Assembly: GCA_913020095.1 (NCBI GenBank) | Contig: CAJWAH010000002.1 | Location: 1-23,004 of the forward strand | Direction: 5' to 3' | Origin: an uncultured Synechococcus sp. | GTDB lineage: Bacteria > Cyanobacteriota > Cyanobacteriia > PCC-6307 > Cyanobiaceae | Length of the DNA: 23,004 bases | In this document: piece by piece, positions 18,431 to 23,004 of the stretch | How the letters are laid out: every line of letters starts with the position of its first letter | Position numbering within the stretch: the first letter of the stretch is position 1 | Translations under genes and position numbers: made by a program | The notes under the pieces: model-generated | What the model saw: only the letters and a program-made list of their open reading frames with translations | Told to the model about the DNA's origin: nothing | Database searches by the model: none

Positions 18431-18771
18431 GCATGGCCGTGGAACTGCGCCAGGCCGGCAGTGAGCACGTGCTGCATCGTTTGATGCTCGAAGACGTGCC
18501 ACAACCAGGCCGCTGGCTCGAGGTGGAGGGCCTGAGCTATCTGGTGCTGCAACGGCGGCATCGCTACCGCCTCAGGGGCGGCCGCTACCAACTGAGCGGT
18601 GTGGCCTTGATGGTGAAAGCGCAGAAGCAACCAGCCGATTCCCGCTGGTGGAACGATCGCTGGGTGATTGGCGATCCCAGCTGCCGCTTCAATGCCCGCA
18701 GTCCGCTGCTGCGTTGCGCCGTGCTGCCAGAAGGCCCATGCGAGCGCTGCAGCCACTACAGCCTCAGCTGA
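18427..18771 (+). CDS. DUF6464-type cyanobacterial protein
   Basis: The 114-aa product ends in a Cys-rich C-terminus, C86-x-F-N-A-x-S-P-L-x-R-C97-A-V, then G-P-C105-E-R-C108, that matches what I know as the cyanobacterial DUF6464 signature; four Cys could bind a zinc or iron site. The N-terminal 80 residues form a beta-rich domain (LEVEGLSYLVLQRRHRYRLRG, about 31-51). Translation is coupled to terC by the ATGA overlap, which hints at a role with the same metal or membrane function. It overlaps the convergent fmt gene by 8 bp. Biochemical function unknown. Confidence 0.75.
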   Translation: MSMAVELRQAGSEHVLHRLMLEDVPQPGRWLEVEGLSYLVLQRRHRYRLRGGRYQLSGVALMVKAQKQPADSRWWNDRWVIGDPSCRFNARSPLLRCAVLPEGPCERCSHYSLS

Positions 18772-19756
18772 GCTGCTGAATCAACGAATCGCCGCTGCTG
18801 GCTGCTTTACCTTCCAGCTGCGCCTGCCGCAGCAGGATCGGGCAGCCGCTGGTGGCCAGCACCAGGCCCACACCGCGCACCGCCTCGAGGATGGAACCAG
18901 GTTCAGCAGCCGGCCACTGGCGCTGGCTTAAGGCCGCTGCCTCCGGGCTCAACTGATCGGCCAAACGGGCCACCAACGGCTCGGTGGCCAGCAGCTTCAA
19001 ACGCTTGCCGCGCCAGCTGCAATAGGCCCCAGGGAACAACCCCATCACCTTGCGGTGGATCGCCAAGGCGCGCTCACTCCAATCAAGGCGGTAGTCGTCT
19101 TTGCTGAGCAGGCGAGCCAAGCTGACGCCGTCATCGCTTTGCGGTGTCACCGCCAAGCGGCTGAGGCGCTCGGCTTCAGGGCCAGGACCTGCCGCCTCAA
19201 TCTGCGGCAACGCCTCCACAAACAGTTCTGCAGTGAGATGGCTCAGTCGCTCGGCCAATCCCGCTGCGTTCTCCAGCAGCTGGACATCGAGGGCACGCTC
19301 AAGCAGCACCGGGCCGGTATCCAAGCCAGGCTCCATGGCCATGATGCCGACACCGGTTTGGGCATCGCCCTCCATCAGGCACCACTGAATCGGCCCCGCA
19401 CCACGCCAGCGCGGCAACAACGAGCCGTGGCCGTTCCAACACCCCAAGGGAGGTTGCTGCAACACCTCCGGCGGCAGCAACTGACCAAAGGCCACAACAA
19501 CCGAGAGATCAGCCTGCAAAGCAGCCAACTGCGCCTGGGTCTCAGGCTCACGGCGAATGCGCTGAGGCGTCAGCACCGGGACGTCTCCAATCAATTCCAA
19601 AGAGCGCGCCTTGACCGGAGAGGGCATCAAAGAGCTGCCGCGTCCGCGCCGGCGATCGGGTTGGGTCACCACACCGACGATCTGATGACCTGCCCCATGC
19701 AGGGCTTCCAGGGTGGGCACGGCATAGGCCGGCGTTCCCCAAAACAGAACCCGCAC
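18764..19756 (-). CDS. fmt: Methionyl-tRNA formyltransferase
   Basis: The enzyme formylates initiator Met-tRNA with 10-formyl-tetrahydrofolate. The 330-aa protein has the SLLPRWRGAGPIQW loop, preceded by N108-G-H110, and D146 in M-E-P-G-L-D-T-G-P-V, all at the E. coli catalytic positions (Asn108, His110, Asp146). The N-terminus M-R-V-L-F-W-G-T-P-A-Y-A-V-P-T-L and the C-terminal OB-like domain (G-L-F-P-G-A-Y-C-S-W-R-G-K-R-L-K) are also standard. The usual H-A-S-L reads H-G-S-L here, a mild variant. GTG start overlaps the pmbA stop by one base (TAGTG), so it is the last gene of the acsF-tldD-pmbA-fmt cluster. Confidence 0.95.
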   Translation of the reverse strand: MRVLFWGTPAYAVPTLEALHGAGHQIVGVVTQPDRRRGRGSSLMPSPVKARSLELIGDVPVLTPQRIRREPETQAQLAALQADLSVVVAFGQLLPPEVLQQPPLGCWNGHGSLLPRWRGAGPIQWCLMEGDAQTGVGIMAMEPGLDTGPVLLERALDVQLLENAAGLAERLSHLTAELFVEALPQIEAAGPGPEAERLSRLAVTPQSDDGVSLARLLSKDDYRLDWSERALAIHRKVMGLFPGAYCSWRGKRLKLLATEPLVARLADQLSPEAAALSQRQWPAAEPGSILEAVRGVGLVLATSGCPILLRQAQLEGKAASSGDSLIQQLS

Positions 19757-21108
19757 TAGGCCTCGCCGGTGATCGCCAAGCCCTCCACCCAGACGTGGGG
19801 GCAGAGCCCATCAGGGGTCACCTGAGCCTCACCTTCAAAGGCCAACAGCGACTTCAACACCTGACGAATGTCGCCAGCCACGGTGGCCGCTTCGATCGAA
19901 CGACGTTCACCACCTTTGAGCAACCAGCCATCAAATGGCAGCGAAAACGCTCCCTGGCTTGCTTTGACACCGGCATGGAGAGCTGAGAGGGAATCAATCC
20001 ACACCACACCATCGGCTTGGAAGCGATTCAACGAAGCATCACCACAGCCAGCGCCAGGTGTGGGGCCGATTTCGAACCAATCCGGACTCACCGACACCTT
20101 CGCACCCATGCCGGCGTGGCCAGTGGAGGCCACGCCAAACTGGCGGGCGGTGCCTTCGCTGTGCAGGAACTGGCGCAGCACTCCGCCCTCAATCAGGGGC
20201 AGACGGGCCGTTGGGGTGCCTTCACCATCAAAAGCTGAGGCGCCCAAATTGGCCGGATGGCGGGCGTCATCCCAGAGGCTGAAGAAGGGCACCGCCACCG
20301 TTTCGCCGAGGGACTCTCGCTTGGAGAGGCTGAGGCCATCGAGAACTGATCGGGCGTTGAACAGATTGCTGAAGGCCCCCATCAAATCGAGGAAGGCCTC
20401 AGGACTAAACACGCAGGTGTAGGTGCCGGTGTCGATCGGGGCGTAGTCGAGATGGGAAATGGTGAGTTCGGCGGCCTCGTCGATGCAGCCCTGCACATCG
20501 AGTTCATCGGTGCCATGGCCAAGACGAACCGCACCAGCGCTGCGTGGTTTGCGGCCGGCTTCCTCAGCGCGGGCATACAGGTAGAGGCTGGCACTGCTGC
20601 GTTCCTCATGGCGGCGCGCGCCAAGGCTGTTGAGATACACCCGTTCACCCCGCCGTTGCGACAGGCCGTTGTAGGGAACGGTGCCGATGCTGGGGTGGCG
20701 GTCCAAGAGCCGTTGCTCCGCCGAAATCAGCGTTTGCACCATCTCTTGGATCGGGCGCGTGGCTTGCGGCTCCCGCTTCAGGGGCTCCAGGGATTCGGTG
20801 GAACGAGGCGAGAGATCAGGCGGATCTTGCAAATCGCCAAAGGCACTGGCCTCAGCAGCACCGGCGAGAGCTTGCGCCAGGCCATCGGCTGAGAGATCAG
20901 AGCAGCTGGTGATGCCAACACGACCATCGCTGTTCCACACCCGCACGGTGACGGCACTGCGTTGGGCACCCTTGAGTTGATGGGCTTTGCCGCGGTCGAC
21001 CTGCACGGACAAATCCGTGCTGCAACTGGCTCCCATATCCCAGCGACTGAGGCCATGGGCTTGGGCCAAGGCACTGAGCTGATCCTGCAGTTGATCGGTG
21101 TTCAACAT
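19756..21108 (-). CDS. pmbA: TldE/PmbA, partner of the TldD protease
   Basis: The 450-aa protein shows PmbA/TldE features: an N-terminal domain with a L-S-V-Q-V-D-R-G-K-A-H-Q-L-type strand, T-V-R-V-W-N-S-D-G-R-V-G, and the C-terminal A-S-A-F-D-G-E-G-T-P-T-A-R, I-E-G-G-V-L-R-Q-F-L-H, and T-G-H-A-G blocks. TldE lacks the HExxxH metal motif and pairs with TldD in a heterodimeric protease that trims peptides, for example RiPP leaders or antitoxins in enteric bacteria (family knowledge). It begins with ATG at 21106-21108, overlapping the tldD stop (TGATG), so the pair is cotranslated. Confidence 0.9.
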   Translation of the reverse strand: MLNTDQLQDQLSALAQAHGLSRWDMGASCSTDLSVQVDRGKAHQLKGAQRSAVTVRVWNSDGRVGITSCSDLSADGLAQALAGAAEASAFGDLQDPPDLSPRSTESLEPLKREPQATRPIQEMVQTLISAEQRLLDRHPSIGTVPYNGLSQRRGERVYLNSLGARRHEERSSASLYLYARAEEAGRKPRSAGAVRLGHGTDELDVQGCIDEAAELTISHLDYAPIDTGTYTCVFSPEAFLDLMGAFSNLFNARSVLDGLSLSKRESLGETVAVPFFSLWDDARHPANLGASAFDGEGTPTARLPLIEGGVLRQFLHSEGTARQFGVASTGHAGMGAKVSVSPDWFEIGPTPGAGCGDASLNRFQADGVVWIDSLSALHAGVKASQGAFSLPFDGWLLKGGERRSIEAATVAGDIRQVLKSLLAFEGEAQVTPDGLCPHVWVEGLAITGEA

Positions 21109-22523
21109 CAGCGTCCCCCCACCGTGATGGAGTCGACTTTGACGTGGGGCTGACCAACGGTGACGTACACGCTGCCGCTGACCGAGCCGCAGAAGCCAGC
21201 GGCCAAGTCGAGATCATTGGCGCACATGGAGATGCGCGGCATCACCGTTTCGGCATCTCCGATCAAGGTGGCGCCCTTCACCGGCTTGCCGAGTTCGCCG
21301 TTTTCAATCAGATACCCCTCCTCAACCGAGAAGTTGAACTGACCGGTGGGACCCACACTGCCGCCGCCCATCACCTTGCAGTAGAGGCCGTTATCGATCG
21401 AGCCGATCAACTCAGCCGGGCTATGGGGGCCAGCTGCGATGAAGGTGTTGCGCATCCGACTAGCAGCAGAGAAGGCATAGCTCTGGCGCCGGCCGCTACC
21501 GGTGCGGGGTTGACCGGTGCGCCACTCACCAGCGCGATCGGAGAGAAAAGCCTTCAAAACGCCGTTCTCGATCAGCGTGGTGCGTTGGGGCTCTAAACCC
21601 TCGTCATCCATGGCGATGCTGCCGAAATGACGGTTGGAGAGGCCTTCATCAATGGCCGTCACCGCTTCATGGGCGATGGGCTCTCCAATCCGACCAGCGA
21701 AGGGGCTCGTGCCGCGCTCCAGCTGGGTGGTTTCCAGCAAATGGCCGCAGGCTTCATGGAAGATCACGCCCCCAAATTTGTTGGCGAGCACCACGGGGTA
21801 CGTGCCGGCATCGACATAGTCGGCGTAGAGCATCGTGCCGGTGCTGGCAGCAATATCGCGGGCGGTGCCGTCGGCATCCCAGACCAGCAAATCCTCGGGA
21901 TGATCCGTGCTGCCAAACCGGCGAGCGACGCTGGCGCGATGTTCGCCATCGGCAGCCAACACACTCAGCCCCAAGGTTTGGTGCAGGCGCAAGTCGCGGG
22001 CGAAGGTGCCATCACTGGCAGCCACCATCACCTCCTGCCAATCGCGGGAATAGCTTCCGCGTCGCGCCTGCAGATGTTGGGCGTGTTGCTCAAGCCTGGC
22101 TGTGCCTTCCAGCAAGCGCTCGGCGATCACCGACACACCAGGGGATTGATCCAGCCAGCTTTGCTTGCTGATGCCGTAGTCCTTCAGCGCTGGCAAGCCT
22201 TGAAAATCAGCAGCAGCAGCGCCATTGCGCTCTAGGCCCAGCATCCCCAGGGCCTGATCAAGGGCCTGCAGCAAACCAGCTTCCGAAAGGTCGTTGGTGC
22301 TGACAAAGCCATCGCGATAGCCGTGGTCTTTGCCCCGGAAAACCCGCACACCGGCACCGGAGACAAAGGATGGAGACACGCTGGTCACCCGCTCCTGCTC
22401 GGCCATCACGCCGAGACGGTCACCACGCTCAAGGAAGACTTCCACCAGATCAGCGCCGGCAGCGCGACCAGCTGACAGCAGCAGCTCAAGGCGCTGCTGC
22501 CAGAACGAATCAAGAAAACTCAC
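21108..22523 (-). CDS. tldD: TldD metalloprotease
   Basis: The 471-aa protein is the catalytic subunit of the TldD/TldE protease. The metal-binding motif is H256-E257-A-C-G-H261 in G-G-V-I-F-H-E-A-C-G-H-L-L-E, and C445 in A-G-F-C-G-S-V-S-G-S-V-Y-V-T-V-G stands where a further ligand is expected in the family. The N-terminal domain has the usual T-S-V-S-P-S-F-V-S-G-A-G-V-R-V-F and the central D-Y-V-D-A-G-T-Y-P-V-V-L-A-N-K-F-G. The start is GTG at 22521-22523, 8 bp after the acsF stop; translation is thus close-coupled to acsF. It overlaps pmbA by 1 bp. Cytoplasmic; the natural substrate in picocyanobacteria is unknown. Confidence 0.93.
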   Translation of the reverse strand: MSFLDSFWQQRLELLLSAGRAAGADLVEVFLERGDRLGVMAEQERVTSVSPSFVSGAGVRVFRGKDHGYRDGFVSTNDLSEAGLLQALDQALGMLGLERNGAAAADFQGLPALKDYGISKQSWLDQSPGVSVIAERLLEGTARLEQHAQHLQARRGSYSRDWQEVMVAASDGTFARDLRLHQTLGLSVLAADGEHRASVARRFGSTDHPEDLLVWDADGTARDIAASTGTMLYADYVDAGTYPVVLANKFGGVIFHEACGHLLETTQLERGTSPFAGRIGEPIAHEAVTAIDEGLSNRHFGSIAMDDEGLEPQRTTLIENGVLKAFLSDRAGEWRTGQPRTGSGRRQSYAFSAASRMRNTFIAAGPHSPAELIGSIDNGLYCKVMGGGSVGPTGQFNFSVEEGYLIENGELGKPVKGATLIGDAETVMPRISMCANDLDLAAGFCGSVSGSVYVTVGQPHVKVDSITVGGR

Positions 22524-22531
22524 TAGCAGCC

Positions 22532-23004
22532 TCAGCGAATCGCGGGCTGGTAGTTCTCACTGCGAATGGGGGCAGCAAAGAACAACTTGGCCATCTCCAG
22601 AGCGTTCGCGCCCCAGAAGGGCAGCTTGCGCAGCAGCCTCACCGGCGCCGGAGCACCGCTGGCATCGGCTTGGGAGAGGGAGTTGTTATTGCCAACAATC
22701 CGCTCTAGGCGCTCATAGAACTTGGGGTGATCCACGTTGAGCACCACCGGGAACACCCGCGCTGAGGTTTCGTTGGTTTTGGCGATCACGTACTTGTCGT
22801 ACTCGCGTGCATCGAGGCCGAGCGCTTCGTAGAACTCTTTGCGGGCCACATCACGCACATACATGGTGGCGAACACGGCCAGCAGGAAGAAGCGGCACCA
22901 CAGGCGCGCCTGTAGACCCCGCACCGAGCTGGGCTGGGCCTTCATCAGGGCATCGAAGAAATCGCCGTGGCGGTTTTCGTCCTGACACCAGTTCTCGAAG
23001 AAGT
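22532..23004 (-). CDS. acsF: Mg-protoporphyrin IX monomethyl ester cyclase, C-terminal part
   Basis: The gene runs off the right edge, so only the last about 157 codons are seen. They read F-F-E-N-W-C-Q-D-E-N-R-H-G-D-F-F-D-A-L, where the E-N-R-H block carries diiron-centre ligands, and then the typical A-T-M-Y-V-R-D-V-A-R-K-E-F-Y and V-V-L-N-V-D-H-P-K-F-Y-E-R-L. AcsF is the O2-dependent cyclase that makes ring E of chlorophyll (protochlorophyllide synthesis), on the thylakoid or plasma membrane. It is the first visible gene of the cluster with tldD, pmbA and fmt; tldD follows after 8 bp. Confidence 0.95.
   Translation of the reverse strand, partial: FFENWCQDENRHGDFFDALMKAQPSSVRGLQARLWCRFFLLAVFATMYVRDVARKEFYEALGLDAREYDKYVIAKTNETSARVFPVVLNVDHPKFYERLERIVGNNNSLSQADASGAPAPVRLLRKLPFWGANALEMAKLFFAAPIRSENYQPAIR

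Noticed and set aside
20054..20077. TTCGAACC-like run that might mark a tRNA
   Set aside because: It lies inside the intact pmbA reading frame and no cloverleaf can be drawn around it.
1..23004. tRNA, rRNA, CRISPR, insertion sequence or prophage
   Set aside because: No T-loop-like GTTCGAATC in a cloverleaf setting, no spaced direct repeats of CRISPR type, and no transposase, integrase or phage structural gene was seen in any frame.

Overview
The window looks like chromosome of a marine picocyanobacterium of the Synechococcus/Cyanobium type. Direct reasons: the C-terminal part of the chlorophyll-pathway cyclase AcsF, a BicA-like SulP bicarbonate transporter, a cyanobacterial CrtISO-like FAD enzyme, a DUF6464-type protein, G+C-rich coding with frequent GTG/TTG starts, and many very small lone genes (about 38-100 aa), a habit of this group. 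I see no phage, insertion sequence, CRISPR array, tRNA or rRNA.

Layout. 1-1305 (minus strand): small proteins, namely a lipoprotein, two 49-aa proteins, a charged protein with an internal repeat and an exported glycine-rich protein. 1465-4614: L,D-transpeptidase, a small membrane protein, endonuclease III (nth) divergent from a CrtISO-like oxidoreductase, and a 38-aa exported His-tailed peptide. 4734-7579: an exported protein, a one-TM protein, the BicA-like transporter and a flavin-reductase-domain protein. 7576-10656: a GH57-type glycosidase, a 55-aa protein, a ferredoxin/metallo-beta-lactamase fusion and a DUF924 protein. 10708-10985: two tiny convergent genes.

10986-11730 has no convincing gene but is rich in inverted repeats and carries a plus-strand intrinsic terminator (11545-11570), so it may encode a structured RNA. 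It is followed by a probable three-gene operon (71-aa protein, OsmC peroxidase, cupin) whose last gene seems frameshifted near its 3' end. 13199-16842 is again small genes, including an SMR transporter and a DJ-1 protein, plus probable small broken genes at 15.9-16.25 kb.

16846-23004 is more conventional: a Pro/Ala-linker protein with a repeated C-terminal module, divergent TerC plus DUF6464, then a tightly packed minus-strand cluster acsF-tldD-pmbA(tldE)-fmt with 1-bp overlaps between the last three genes. This links chlorophyll synthesis, peptide processing and initiator-tRNA formylation by layout; a shared function is not implied.

The best candidates for something undescribed are the hairpin-rich 11.2-11.66 kb stretch, the frameshifted cupin gene, and three small proteins with clear internal duplications (808-1029, 14252-14518, 16846-17643). 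All product names come from reading motifs, with no database search.
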